Assembly (NCBI GenBank): GCA_905221605.1 | Contig: CAJNDS010002332.1 | Location: 10,001 to 74,000 of the forward strand | DNA: 64,000 nucleotides | Direction of reading: 5' to 3' | DNA from: Symbiodinium natans | Taxonomy: Eukaryota; Sar; Dinophyceae; Suessiales; Symbiodiniaceae | Part shown: positions 33,226 to 44,300 of the stretch, piece after piece | How positions within the stretch are numbered: the first letter of the stretch is position 1 | Layout of the letters: every line of letters begins with the position of its first letter | The notes under the pieces: model-generated | Told to the model about the DNA's origin: nothing | Database searches by the model: none | Seen by the model: only the letters and a program-made list of their open reading frames with translations | Translations under genes and position numbers: made by a program

Positions 33226-34103
33226 AATATTAAATGCATATGACAGCGTGCCTTGTGGCACCATGCGAAAGATGCAAATCGATGCCAAGATCGAAGGCGC
33301 TAACGCCAATGGTGGCTGTTTCCATTTCTAAAGAAGCCTCGAATCCAGGGGGCTGATCAACTAAGGCGCTACGTTGCTACATTTTCATCCAATGTAGGAT
33401 CTTTCTTTATGCCAAAAGAGGCAGTTCGGCATCGAAATGTCGAAGTAAACTTGAGAAAACAAAACAATTGCTGCCGAAAGCCACGCGGGTCCTGGAAAAA
33501 CATTGGGGAAACACTCAGCCTGCATTTTTTAGTGTCAATGCAGCTCTCCGGTAGCGGAAGCTTCAGGCCACCTTTACACCCCTGTTGGCTCCTGGCCCGA
33601 TCCTGCAAGCCCATGAGGTCTTTAGACCGTTGCTTCTTCCCATGATTATAGTAGTACCATCGTCATGAAATTGTCATAAGGTTGTTCTGTCAAAACCATT
33701 TTCATAGTAATAAGAACCTGATCATGTTGATAATAATAGGCCGATGACGGTCCCAGGGGCTGCGTCTCAGGGAAACTGCAGGGCATGAAACGCCCGCCAA
33801 CATGAACCACTCAAGCCAGTCCTGGTGGGGGGTCTACTTTGGGATTTCGCTGCCTTTTCTTCCAGAAAGTCTACAGCTTTTAAATTTTGGACTCCAAGAA
33901 CCTTTTGGCCAACAAAAAGTTACGAAGGATTTTCGAACAACAGCACACTGCCGGCCGAGAGATATGGGCAAGAAAGACAGTCGGCTTTGTGAGTGGAGCA
34001 CCCCTTATATACACCAAAAACACACTCATCTTTTTTTGATAGCAACCCCCACAACGGGGGGGAGGTACCCCTACTTTCGGAACCCGAAATACGGGAGGTC
34101 AGC

Positions 34104-34906
34104 CAAGAAGTGGGGGGAGCCGGTCCGTGAGCTGCTTCAGGGACGGGTCGCTGATGAGCTTCACGGTCTTGCAAAGACCTTGGAAGGCTTTGGGGTTTAG
34201 GGCTTAGGGTTCAGGGCTTAGGGTTTGGGGCTTAGGGCTTTGGGTTTTGGGTTTTGGGTTTAAGGTTTAGGACACGGGAACCTTCTCATGTGGAGAGGTT
34301 TTCAGCATGCTGGACCCATGTTGAAGACCCCAACTCTCTAAAGCGGCCAGGGATTGGAGGAGTTCCAAGTTGTAAGTGACTTTGGAGAACACTCTTGCGG
34401 AAATCTGCATGAAGTCTTGGGCAGGGCTGCAAGTGAGGATCTTCCTGGGATGATGGCAGGTTTTTCTGATGGCCCATGGCGCTGCGCCGCAGAAAGTCCG
34501 AGATTGACGCTCTCTGGATCCCCACGCCCAAGAAAGCCTCAACTTCGCCGAGCCACTTGGCTGCGACCTTTCCAGCTCCGCTTCGCGAACCGTTGCTTCG
34601 GCAGCTTCCTGCCGGTCTGGGGTCTGGGGCCTTTGGGGCCTTTGGGGGCTTTTGGGGCCTTTGGGGCCTTTGGGGTTCGAGTCCGTCCGCAACTTGAGGT
34701 TGAGGACATGTTCGGGTTTGGGAGTGAGGTATCTGTCCGTCTTGCCGCTGGTGGTTTTTGGGGCGGTTCGGGCACACAGCGGGGGGGGGGGGGGGGGGGT
34801 GAGCCTAAGTCCAACACAGTTCAGAGGGGCCTTCTCAACCAAGGAGTCGCCGATAGAAATGACGTTGAGCAAAGCGGGCGAGAATCCCACCTCTTCCAAG
34901 GGGGCC
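34104..34906 (-). CDS. HAD-like protein, C-terminal exons
   Basis: Exon 34831-34906 (acceptor ATCTAG, donor GCCCCT) reads EVGFSPALLNVISIGDSLVE. Exon 34104-34167 (acceptor TTTGCAAG, donor GCTGAC) reads TVKLISDPSLKQLTDRLPPL. The SIGDS motif followed by TVKL...P...QL matches the end of a HAD-fold family I know from protist genomes, where a DWDDT nucleophile motif lies far upstream. Both edges are phase 0, but the family usually has residues between these blocks. A middle exon is likely between 34.2 and 34.8 kb, for example around KWLGEVEAFLGVGIQ at 34.5 kb. The upstream HAD motif may be the 43.3 kb exon or may be missing. Confidence 0.5.
34193..34272 (+). repeat. Degenerate TTTAGGG/TTTGGG array
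   Basis: Mixed GGGTTTAG, GGGCTTAG and GGGTTTTG units, a decayed telomere-type array. Confidence 0.85.
34618..34678. repeat. 9-bp repeat (TTTGGGGCC)
   Basis: Six or so copies; a poly-G run of about 17 follows near 34782. Confidence 0.9.
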
Positions 34907-35083
34907 CTAGATTTGGGACCCCTGAGCTCCACGAAACTCGATGTGATGGACCAAGGCTCACAAAATCACAGCACGCTGAAATTCCTCGTGTGTTCTCCGA
35001 GTACAAGTCAGGTATGGGATGCGCTGACCGGTAAGGACTCATGATTCTCATGACTCCATGACGGCTTGTTGAAAAAGCTCCGG

Positions 35084-37325
35084 CTACTGTAACGTGCTCG
35101 TTTGAGAAGTGAAATCCGCCGGCTCCCAGGTCTTCTGGTGCCTGCGCTGGGTCCAAAGGCTAATGACGGTGATTGCAAGAACACTAAAGTAGATGGCGGA
35201 ACCGGCCACGTCAACACGAGTGCCCCAGTAAGCGTACTCAAGGCCGACCATGAAGGCCCCCGAGAACAGCATGCCGCTGAAGCCAAGGAGCAAGGAAAGG
35301 CAGACCGTTCCTGCTAGGCCGCTGCCTGTCTTCTGCAAGACCTTCCACAGCCAGAGGCTAATTGTGACCACAAATATGAAGAGGACTGACAGCCTAGTCG
35401 AATCAAAGAAGAGCCACAGGAGATACTCCCACACATATATGGCATCAACATCGGCAGGTATCCTCGCGACATCTTGTATGTAGTACGGGAATCCTGCAAC
35501 GGAGGTGCTGCAAACCATGTATAGCAGGTAGGGGACAGGAAGATGACCCGTACCCAACTGTTTGGCCACGATCCTGCTGAGCTTGGAGCGCACAGTGTGG
35601 TCGAAGCGATTTAATAAGGCTTCTTCTGAACCAGAACCGTTTGGGTACCACGACTGTAGGGTTGCATACACCGCCACACGATCGCACGGGATGTAGTCCC
35701 CAGTCGCGGGCACGCAGTGGTGGTGAGTGCAACAACCGCAGGAGGAATCACGGATACTGAAAGTCTTCAGTTGCTGTGGAAGTTGGGCAATGTCACGCAT
35801 CAACCTCAAGCCCACATACGACTGCAAGCTCAAGAACACAAAAGCTATAGGCGCCAGTATGAAAGCAGCAGGCAAGACGGTTGTGGCCCGCCAAACCAGG
35901 GCGTTGGATGGCGCCGCGCTAAGGTCGTTACCATACGCGCTGCCGAAAATCAACCAAACGATTGTGAAGCTGTGGGCCAGGATGCCCATGAGAAAGACAA
36001 TGACCCCAAGCGCAACTGGCATGATCTCAATGGAATCGGGCGCATCCCGGCTTCCATCCCTGAAGAAAGAGCCCAGCTCGTAGGTGCACCTCGCTTGATC
36101 AGTGTCAGACACTGAAGCAAAGAGCCAGCAGCGGTTGTGCTTTATAAAAGAAGGCCTGGTTCTGCTCCAAAAACGACCCCTGAGACGCACAAGCATTGCC
36201 ATGGAATGGTAAAACATGCAACTGGGCGGAGTTATGCAACTACATTTTGAAACCCAAGAAACCCAAATGGCCTTGACTCCGGTACCTAAACCGACCTATC
36301 ATGGACGCTGCCAAGCAATATACAAATGCAAGCCCTGCCCACGGACCATACACTCCGGACTTGGTTGGCAAGATGCCACAGGCGCGTGAAGTACCGTGGA
36401 GACCATAGGATCGTCAACTTTCTCGTGCGCTCCATGAACCTCATCTTTTGAGAAGGGGGCACTGCGTCCAGAATACAATGCTGCACACGCTGTTTCATGA
36501 TCTATTTCGACCAGCCCCACCCTACAGCTACTTGCCGTGGGAGCCATCCTGCCGTTCTCGGACGGGTAATTCCGCCACAGCCTTCTGTCGCGGGACTCTC
36601 CACAGAATTCGCTGAGGCACAGTCAAGAGATACTCGGTGGGAGTCTCTGCAGGCTACTCTGAAGAAGGCAGTCCACGACGAGGCGGGGAGCAGGGTTGAC
36701 TTAAGATCCAAGGGCGGGGAACAAACATCCTCATCAATTTTAGGGTTTAGCTTTTGTGCCACCCACATAATAGCTGGGCGAGTCACCCCGCAGGGAATTC
36801 AACTTGGTAACAACGCACGGCTCTGGGAAGCCCTTCCCCACATCATTGCTGAGCAGTTGCCACGCGGTTTTTATCCTTCTTGTTAACTTGGGAGTCGCCT
36901 TCAGCTGTATTGGCTGAGGCACCCCTTGTCCCTTGCCGCTAGCACGGATAGCCAAAATGCCAAAAGGTGAATCATACCAACAATTTGGGAGGCTGTGAAG
37001 TCGAGAGAGCTCCGTCATTCGAGTCCTTTCTGCCGATGCCAGCCGCATGACTTAGATTCTAAGATGTGCGCAGCCTTGCGCTGCAGGTTCCCCTGCCTGC
37101 CTTGTGTATCTTTCAAGGTTTGCGTGGACAGGGAGGGGGCGAAAGTTGCGGCCCCGAGCCCTTCCCAGTCGTGCCTACACTGAGCATGGTGTCTGGCCTC
37201 CTGCACAGCTGGGTCACACGGGCTGCTTGGGTTTGGGCACAGCCAAGGAGCGCTGCTATCCCCATGATGCCCTGCATCTTCAGATCGGGGTCGTCCTGTG
37301 CAATGCACAACTTGTCCATGAAGAC
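35084..37325 (-). CDS. TIR-like domain membrane protein
   Basis: Exons: 37239-37325, 36377-36429, 35084-36089. The first (acceptor GCTGCCCCAG) reads VFMDKLCIAQDDPDLKMQGI and MGIAALLGC, like the FIDD/DK ... I ... L ... S part of TIR domains. The second reads RTRKLTILWSPRYFTRL and ends in two bases before a GC donor; the third supplies one base, giving TRLW joined to CTYELG. ILWSPRYFTRLWCTYEL matches the TIR signature S-x-x-Y-x-x-S-x-W-C-x-x-E-L, whose Glu is the NADase residue in plant TIRs and SARM1. The large exon then encodes at least five hydrophobic segments, including MPVALGVIVFLMGILAHSF, a Cys/His cluster CGCCTHHHC followed by CDRVAVYATL, and three C-terminal segments, ending at TAG. 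This layout resembles a family expanded in dinoflagellates. N-terminal exons lie above 37.33 kb and were not resolved; the exon 1 to 2 edge has alternatives. The Cys/His cluster may bind metal (inference). Confidence 0.75.
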
Positions 37326-37761
37326 CTGGGGCAGCTGAAAAGCCTTCCGCTTCTCTCGTTTCCAAATGGAAGTATCCTGCCAGACTGGAGGTAACTCCGA
37401 ATGACATCCTATACATCAACAAGCTAAAACAAGCCATCCGACAGGCCTAAGCCCACCCCAGCAACATTCCAGTCTTGTGCCGAGGCTACCAAAGTAGGCG
37501 GAGCGATGAGCACTCGAATGCGCTGCCAGAAACCTGGCTATGATGGAGACCATGACACAGCATCCTGGTTTCGGTGGTTTCCAAGCAATAGAATTGTCGA
37601 TTGCCCCCTAGCTACACGGCAGCAAAAAAAACCATCAGGCTGGCACTGCGGCAAGCAATCGGCACAGAAAACCTTCAGTCCGAAGTTCTGCCCAGGCGCA
37701 AAGGATGAAGGGGAAGGTCAGAAAGCCCAGAGAAGTTGTCCAGACCTGCCGCCGCCAACCC

Positions 37762-38204
37762 ATGACCAGCACCACGATGGACTCTATCAGGCTCACCTGC
37801 CCAGAGATCCGGCTCAGGGAGGTCTTCGATCTTTGGTCCGCGAGGACTGCCGACAAGGTCCTATTAGTACTACTGCTTCAGAAGACGACGACAACTCACC
37901 ACCACCACCACCGCCACCACCACCACCACGACGGCAGCGACGACGACGGCGACAGCGGCGGCCGTGGCCACGACCAGAACAACTACTACTATCACCACGG
38001 CAGGTTGATGAAGAAGCCTCTGGGAAGCAACTTAATGCGGCTCCCTTCTATCAAGCGACCCCCCCCCCAATAGTTGTCGAAGCCCGAAATTCTGCTGCCG
38101 CTTCTGCTACAGCCAAGCCGCCGCGGCGGTGGTGAAGAAGGCTGCCCTGGAGTTGTACATGACCAGCATCGTAACGAACTTCTTCCAGCGCGCAGTGCCT
38201 GAAG
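37762..38204 (+). CDS. Three-exon gene fragment, unrecognised
   Basis: Exon 37762-37857 (from an ATG, possibly longer upstream, donor GTCCTA) includes SIRLTCPEIRLREVFDLWSA. Exon 38004-38056 (acceptor CCACGGCAG) reads VDEEASGKQLNAAPFYQ. Exon 38113-38204 (acceptor TTCTGCTACAG, donor GTGCTC) reads VVKKAALELYMTSIVTNFFQ and RAVPE. Codons are almost all C/G-ending. Phases join if exon 2 uses a GA donor. A CAC/CCA repeat (37897-37935) lies in the first intron. The opposite strand at 37.70-37.86 kb is also open and hydrophobic (SLIESIVVLVMGW), so strand is not fully settled there. Confidence 0.45.
37897..37935. repeat. CAC/CCA triplet repeat
   Basis: A run of CAC/CCA triplets giving poly-His or poly-Pro frames. 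Confidence 0.85.
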
Positions 38205-38410
38205 GTGCTCCAAACTATTCCCTAAAGACCAAAATTGAAGCCCTTGTCCCACACCTCAATTTTCCAGGCATGGGCAAGGTTGAAGTTGAAGAGAACTCGG
38301 CGTCAGGTTCCCAAAAGATATTGCAGACTAGGGCTGACACACTTCCGAAAGCTTAGCCTGTTGCTGATACACTGCTACACTAGAGTCACCAGAGCTTGGA
38401 AATGGAAAGA

Positions 38411-38442
<32 letters not shown>
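38411..38442. repeat. (TA)n microsatellite
   Basis: About sixteen TA units. Confidence 0.9.
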
Positions 38443-38443
<1 letters not shown>

Positions 38444-38591
38444 CTGCATCCCCAGGCTCAGGTGCCCGTGAAAGCACCCATGGCCTTATTGCTGGGGCTC
38501 AGGTTACATATCCAGAAGCTCGGTCCTCGAAACAACACCGATCCAATCACTTCAAGACCACCCCTCCAGTCGAGCTGAAGCTGCCCCAATC

Positions 38592-38830
38592 ATGCGAGAT
38601 GAATTCGGCGAGCGAAGAAGCTTCCTGGCTCCCCACTTCCCCAGGAGCCGTTTGGGGCTTGGGGAGTTGAAGAGCTGTGGGACGTCCCGCGTGTCACTCA
38701 TGGGGGGTGACCTGATAAAACAAAGACACCTAAAATGGAAACCGCGCACAAGACCTGGAACGGCATGTCATCTAGGACCGCGTTCAATCCTCGACCTTCG
38801 AACCTCCTCGAACCGCTTTGGGCGGTCCTG
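38592..38830 (+). other. Open frame of uncertain status
   Basis: ATG frame MRDEFGERRSFLAPHFPRSR with fair codon bias for about 40 codons and a GTCACT donor-like site later. Without a partner exon I do not call it a gene. Confidence 0.25.
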
Positions 38831-39467
38831 GCTCATGGTCACTGGCGCTGCAGAATTGCTGGTCTTCCAATGCCTTCCCCACCCTGCCTTGGCTATTGGC
38901 TACTACAGATTGTGCTTGGTTTGGGATGGTTTCGGGATGCTGTGGGGCTTAGGGCTGAGGCATTCATTCCCCCTCCCCCCCACCCCAGCCCACCCCAGTC
39001 CCCCCAAGTACCATGGCACCCCTGCACATCAAACCCTGGCAAGTTGATTCCGGCAATAAGGGGAGGGTTTACGGCTTCTTCGCTGCCGGGGTTTAGCAAC
39101 CCGCATGTTTGCCTCCGCTTCGCTGAACCGACGTCCACTGCTCACGGCTTTAGGGCCCATCACGCATGGAAAAGTAGCCAGGATGCCAAGCACAGATGCA
39201 AGGGCACACCACGTAGGATGCCCTCATCTACGCTGGTTGGCAGCACGCCCCTCGGAAACCGAATCGCAACGTGTTTACCCTGAACAAGAGTGCCAGCCGT
39301 CGGTAATTCGGCATCGAAAAGAGCAAGTAACCCTAGGCCTTCCTGACACTCACAGCCTACAACCCTAGTGCTACGTGGAACTCCCTCTTTGGACAGGACA
39401 AACTGGTTGACACTCGCAGGATTGACCAGGCTGCGGCTTGGGGACGAGGAACGGTTTCAGGTTTCAG

Positions 39468-39894
39468 GTGGCTCGGGGCTTGGGGAGTCACGCAGCTCCA
39501 CGCCTCGATGAGGCTCTGTCTCCCAACGTGGGACGGCGAGTTGCGCTGCGCGGCTTCAGTGCCGGAACCATCCGCAGAGGCGCCCAAAAAACACTCTAAA
39601 TCTATCAACTCTTCATTGCCACGTTCCACGCGGCTGGGTGAAACTTCCATTGGACATGTCGAGAGAACACTGCGGCACAATTCATGTCCAGCGTGCTTGG
39701 GGGATTCGACTGAGCTGGGTCGGGGTGAATGTCTAGGCACAGTCTCAGCAAAGGACTCAGCCCAAACCCCGAATCTTCAGGCTGATGCAGAGGGGGCCTG
39801 TAGGAACTCGGCCATCGCTGCCTGCTTCATGCTGACCTTGGGATCCTTCGAAGGGAAACGCTTCAAAGCAACGGCCAGTGGCATCCCATGGAAA
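39468..39894 (+). CDS. Two exons, unrecognised
   Basis: Exon 39468-39527 (acceptor GGTTTCAG, donor GTGGGA) reads VARGLGSHAAPRLDEALSPN. Exon 39781-39894 (acceptor CGAATCTTCAG, donor GTGAGC) reads ADAEGACRNSAIAACFMLTL and ends FKATASGIPWK. Both are phase 0 at both ends. The frame of the second is open upstream to an ATG at 39508 in a different frame from exon 1. Function unknown. Confidence 0.5.
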
Positions 39895-39980
39895 GTGAGC
39901 CTTAGAACCCTTCGAATGCGCTACGTCTGCGTTCGTAGACTCAGCGCTTGGCTTCTTTCATCCAAGTTTGAGGATTCCGG

Positions 39981-40479
39981 TTACAGCTCTGCATCTCCGC
40001 TCTGCAAAACTGGGAATGGATATAGGGCGGATACGATCCCTTGCTGGGAGAAGCTCCACAGGTTCCAGGCCAGCTCCTTGCCCCCATATGTCTGATAAAA
40101 AACTGATATAGCTGATGCCGAGCCTCTCAATTCTGTACATCCGAACCCAGTCAGTCCAACCCATTCCCGCCTCCTCTTCAGATGCGGATTTGTTCTCATG
40201 CTCCGGGGCATAGTACCTGTCTTCTCTGCCACGCTGTGCAATTCGGGTTTGGGCCAGACCCCGACTTTGGAGCCTGGAAACCTGACACTTGAAAGCCCAA
40301 GCAAAAACGATGTGCGGAGGCTTTGATTTGAAAGTTCCAGTGCCCTGGGGGTCAAGGGCCACGTTGCCAAATGAGGAAAAACACCAAAGTGGAGGCGCAC
40401 AAGTGCTTATTTTGCATCACCAAAGAAGTTTATCCGGGGTCTTGGGCCAACCAAGGCGAAAGATCTTGAAGAGCTGTAG
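39981..40479 (-). CDS. Three-exon gene end, unrecognised
   Basis: Exon 40421-40479 (acceptor CTGCAG, donor GTGATG) reads LQLFKIFRLGWPKTPDKLL plus two bases. Exon 40217-40281 (acceptor AAGTGTCAG, donor GTACTA) supplies one base, making Trp, and reads FPGSKVGVWPKPELHSVAEK. The last exon (from 40091, acceptor TTTTTTATCAG) reads TYGGKELAWNLWSFSQQGI and runs to TAA at 39981. The last junction does not join in this frame; the frame that does join (IWGQGAGLEPVELL) has weaker codon bias. Function unknown. Confidence 0.5.
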
Positions 40480-40810
40480 CTGCAGGCTCCAGTATCAGAC
40501 GCCACCAGAATTCGTGGAAAGAAACGTTTCCTGACATACCTTTGCGTCGCCCCGACACCATCTCATGTTGCCAAGGTCACACAGGAATCTGCAGTTCCTT
40601 CAGAAGCTCGGGAACGTCAAGTCCTTCGAGCAACGACTCGAGAATTGCACACTGTACAGGTGCGAGCAATCAGCTCCGTGCTTCTCCTGTCGACTTCCAT
40701 GAAGGCTACCGTTGATGTGCAACATGCAAAGGGTCGGCACGCCTGTTCATTTCGTTAACCAACACAACCCTGGCAAGCGTCGTGCGGCTTGCGCAGTTTG
40801 CTGCGTTGAG

Positions 40811-41095
40811 TTGTAGCAGTTGGAGTAGCTGAAGTAGTTGCAGTAGCTGTAGTAGCTGTAGTAGCTGCAGTAGCTGCAGTAGCTGCAGTAGCTGTAGTAG
40901 CTGTATTAGCTGTAGTAGCCTGCTGTAGCTAAAATAGCTTGCTGTAGCTGCTGTAGTTGTAGTTGTAGTTGTGGTTGTGGTTGTGATTGTGGCTGTGGTT
41001 GTGGTTGCAGTTGGAATTGTAGTTGTGGTTGTAGTTGGGGTTGTAGTCGTGGTTGTAGCTGTGGTTGTAGTAGTGGCTGTGGGGGAGGGGGAGGG
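40811..41095. repeat. TAGCTG / TTGTGG triplet-type repeat field
   Basis: AGTAGCTG units to about 40950, then TTGTAG/TTGTGG units. It encodes Leu-Gln and Asn-His-Tyr repeats on the minus strand. Confidence 0.9.
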
Positions 41096-41417
41096 GAAGT
41101 ACCGGTAGAAGTAGCAGAAGTAGCAGCAGAAGAAGCAGTAGACTCAGTAGATGCGGCTTGCACAAAAAAATCAAATTTGTGTGATCACTGTCATGGTTGG
41201 CTGCAAAACAAGTCATCATCTGATCTGACGGGGGAACGCTTCTCGTGAACCAACTGCACATGAAGAGCCCCAATACAACGCCCGGAAAGACACAGAGCGC
41301 CAGAGCGCAGGTCCTGGAAGGTATTTGTCTGCTGACTCGAATACCCACGGCCTGCACGACACCATATGAGACAATGTTAGCATCTGCGGCCTTTGCACCC
41401 TTAGAAGCGGTAGTCAT
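40929..41417 (-). CDS. Putative membrane-anchored protein with repeat tail
   Basis: An ATG frame, MTTASKGAKAADANIVSYGV, a hydrophobic helix CALALCVFPGVVLGLFMCSW near residues 42-61, then about 30 ordinary residues, and a tail of poly-Leu and Asn/His/Tyr repeats from the microsatellite to TAG. The first 95 codons look coding. The repeat tail may be intron rather than protein. A type II membrane protein is possible. Confidence 0.4.
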   Translation of the reverse strand: MTTASKGAKAADANIVSYGVVQAVGIRVSRQIPSRTCALALCVFPGVVLGLFMCSWFTRSVPPSDQMMTCFAANHDSDHTNLIFLCKPHLLSLLLLLLLLLLLLPVLPLPLPHSHYYNHSYNHDYNPNYNHNYNSNCNHNHSHNHNHNHNYNYNYSSYSKLF

Positions 41418-41419
41418 TT

Positions 41420-41854
41420 TGCAGAAGGCAAAATACTCTGCATGAAGAGTTGAAGGATAGGTCGGTTTGGCTTTTGCACACGCCAATGTGAACGAGCATA
41501 CCCTCGCAAGACTCCAAGCCCTCGACGTCGAAGTTGTGTCACTGCGGCTGGCTGAAGAATGCTAGACGACTGTCGGGATGTCTGTTCTTTTCGGCCTCTC
41601 TGACAGTGTGACGATGCCCACTCGGTGAGCCGCGGCCTTCGCAGCACGCAGGACCTCAAGGCGAACTTGGGGGCTCTTGCCACAGCTTCAACCACTTTTT
41701 GCCCGCCCCCTGGGTGCCTGTTCCACAACAGTGGCGTGATGCTTGATGGCCGCATAGCATGGGAAGTCTGGGGGCAATCCTGGCGCTCGGGCTTGGCGAA
41801 TTGAAACTCATGGAGGCAAAAAGGGCAAGCTTTTGGGTTGAGGCTGGCTTTCAT
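41420..41854 (-). CDS. 145-codon ORF, hypothetical
   Basis: Begins MKASLNPKACPFCLHEFQFA with a CxxC, then AKPERQDCPQTSHAMRPSS and a basic stretch VARAPKFALRSCVLRRPRLT. It is open for the whole length with fair codon bias, and directly precedes the 41.4 kb start on the same strand. CPFCLHEF could be half of a zinc site, but the second half is not seen. Confidence 0.35.
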
Positions 41855-42849
41855 CTTGGTCCTAATCCGGCGCTAGGCCTTCAACTAAAAACTTCTTCTC
41901 GGCCCCAGTGCCGTTCCAATCTGCCTTAGGAGTCGAAAGGGTAGCACCTCAATGGAGCATAGTCTTCATGACTTTTCATGCTCCCTGCCGTTTAAGGGCA
42001 TCTGGCCGACACTTTTTCAATTGACACTGATACTTCGACATAGGGTTTAGGATGATGTAGCCCTCGTTGCAAGAAGCTCTGCGCCACGCCTCGCGTCTGC
42101 GTACGCTGCTTGGAGGTCCGCGAGAGCGTCCGTCTTGACCTTGCAGCCTGCTGCAAGTTCATGATCTTTCCCGTGTCGTACTGTTACCTCAGCCTCGATT
42201 GCCCGGTTTTACTGTCTCATACCCTTCCATTGCAGAACAATCCGCACATTCGGGACACACGTGCAAAAAAATCCAGACTGATTTTGGCAAGGCCACATAG
42301 GAGTCAACTGCTGCAAAACCAAGACTGAATGTTCAAACTGACTCGACCAAATTCCCAAATCTCCAGGCGTGTTCAACATATTAGCCTACTCGACAGTGCA
42401 GAAACGCTGTGGGTTCCAACCCTAAGCCCTAAGCCTTCTCTTCTTGCTATTCTGCTTCAGGGCGTTGAGTCCTTGCAGCATGTCATCGCACCACTGTTCG
42501 TCTGAACTCTCACGTGTAAACCGCTGTGCCCTTCCGTTCTTGCCCATTGTTTTCATGTTTCGCTTTCACGGGGCGGGCGTCCCCAGCCCGGGACTGTCAC
42601 TTTTGCTTTCTCTTCAGCAATTCCATCCACGGCCCCCCAACCCCCCACCGTACAGGTTGTGCATCCCAGCTTGTGGCTTGAGGTTTGGGGTCGACCAGAA
42701 CAACTTCCCTCTGCCCCCCTCCCTAAACGAATCGATCCACCTTCCCCATACCCCGGCACGAAACTCAAATCTGAATGCGTCAGGCAGTAGAATCGTGCCA
42801 ATCCAGATAAATGCACGGTCTCGGGTCGGTATTGAAGGCCCCATGGAAG

Positions 42850-42995
42850 AAACGTTAAACTACCTCCGGGTGCTCGCCCAAACCTCGATGAGACGAAAGG
42901 AAATTTTCGACATTTGTACTTTGCACGTCGAACTTTCGCCTCACCCTCCTCCCACACCTGGCCTGCAAGCCTCAAGCATCACTCAACCCACTTAG
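42850..42995 (+). CDS. Open segment, uncertain
   Basis: The end of a longer frame reads MEETLNYLRVLAQTSMRRKE and IFDICTLHVELS, which looks protein-like, then turns Pro-rich to the stop. Codons are not strongly biased. Confidence 0.25.
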
Positions 42996-43318
42996 AGCCT
43001 GCAACCTGACATCTAAATCCGCTTGAGATGTTACAATCGAGTTTACAGCAAGCCCGCCGAACGTGGCTGTTGGCCTGGCCTGCCCATGCAGGTCTGGCAA
43101 GGCACAGTTGGGCGCGCACATGCGTGCAGCCTTGGTGGCATAGGGCTTCTGTGGACAGAAGGCCTTCCTCCAGCAAGGTATTCATGACACTCCTTCCATA
43201 GCACACATCTGTCTCCAAACTCGGTCTAAGCTTGACATGTGGAGTTCTTCGGCCCTACACCTTCAAAACACTTGGTGGGGTTGTGGGAATTCCTTCGGCT
43301 CTACTGGAGTAGAGAGGC

Positions 43319-43378
43319 TTCTTCGATGAAGCTTGTTGGAAGAAGCGTGTCGTCCCAGTCAAAAATGATGAAGGTCTC
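43319..43378 (-). CDS. HAD-like motif I exon
   Basis: The exon is 60 nt, phase 0 at both ends, with acceptor TTCTTCGCCCAAG and GC donor. It reads ETFIIFDWDDTLLPTSFIEE. FDWDDTLLPT is a HAD superfamily motif I (DxDxT), with Asp nucleophile and Asp acid/base two residues later. It corresponds to the N-terminal block of the family whose C-terminal blocks appear at 34.1-34.9 kb. Other genes lie between on the same strand, so it is probably a second copy, or one gene with a very long intron. No following exon was found below it. Confidence 0.6.
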
Positions 43379-44009
43379 CTTGGGCGAAGAATTTCAGATC
43401 AGCTTGTCACCCGCATGCTGTTTCAAGCAGCTGCGTGGCTTGTGGCTTGTGGATCAATGATGGGCACACAAGCGCCAGAAAACAGACCTGCCATATCAGC
43501 GCATCATGCAGAAAAAACACGTCGAGTTGTTCGTGGCTTAGTTCGGTCGGGACGCGGGCTCGCTAATTTCAGCTGGAACCGCGTACTGTCTTATTGAGCT
43601 GATCGGCTTGATCTTTTGCAAGGGGACGATAGAACTGAACAAGCCAAACGTCTGAGATCCGAAGCCAATCAATCGACAAGGACTCCCTCAACCCCCACAT
43701 ACACTGACTGCAGGTCCAGCGGCGCTGGCGCCCGGTTCGTGCAACAGCGCTGGCTCTGGATGAGGAGATACCTTAAAACTGGCTTCACACCGTGCGGATT
43801 CCAACTGCTTCGACCCTCACCGCCTGCTTCTTGCAGCTTCAGCATGCTTGTGATTCTTATTCTGGTCAACACTCCGAGAAGTGTGCATTGGCATGCCTCT
43901 CAAGAAAGGTTGTGGAGAGGCAACTCCCAGCAGGAATGGAAAAAAAACAACATGAAACGACCACTGCTTCCGTGATTACATCTGTACCCCTTGGGAGGCT
44001 CGACCCACG

Positions 44010-44034
44010 CGGCTATGTTCTCACAACATAGCCG
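44010..44034. repeat. 10-bp hairpin, 5-nt loop
   Basis: CGGCTATGTT, loop CTCAC, AACATAGCCG: a perfect inverted repeat. Confidence 0.8.
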
Positions 44035-44300
44035 ACAGCTGTAAACCCTAGAAACCACCAAGCAAAACGCTGATCATCTCAATCCAAAATTGCAATAGTA
44101 AGTTACCATATACAATATTCTAGTACTTAGTACATCAATCGGACCCTTGTGAACCTCGGAAGCAGTGGAGGTGCAACGTGCACCTCTTCGTCTGCGTAGC
44201 TGGTACTACCTGTGGCCAAATGCAAACGGTGATGCAGCAGATCGGAATTCCGCAGAAGAAGGTTTCGAGCAGCTCTGAGAATGTCTTTTGAACTCCCAAG

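Noticed and set aside
34354-35034. 226-codon plus ORF
   Set aside because: Mostly a TTTGGGGCC repeat and antisense of HAD-like exons.
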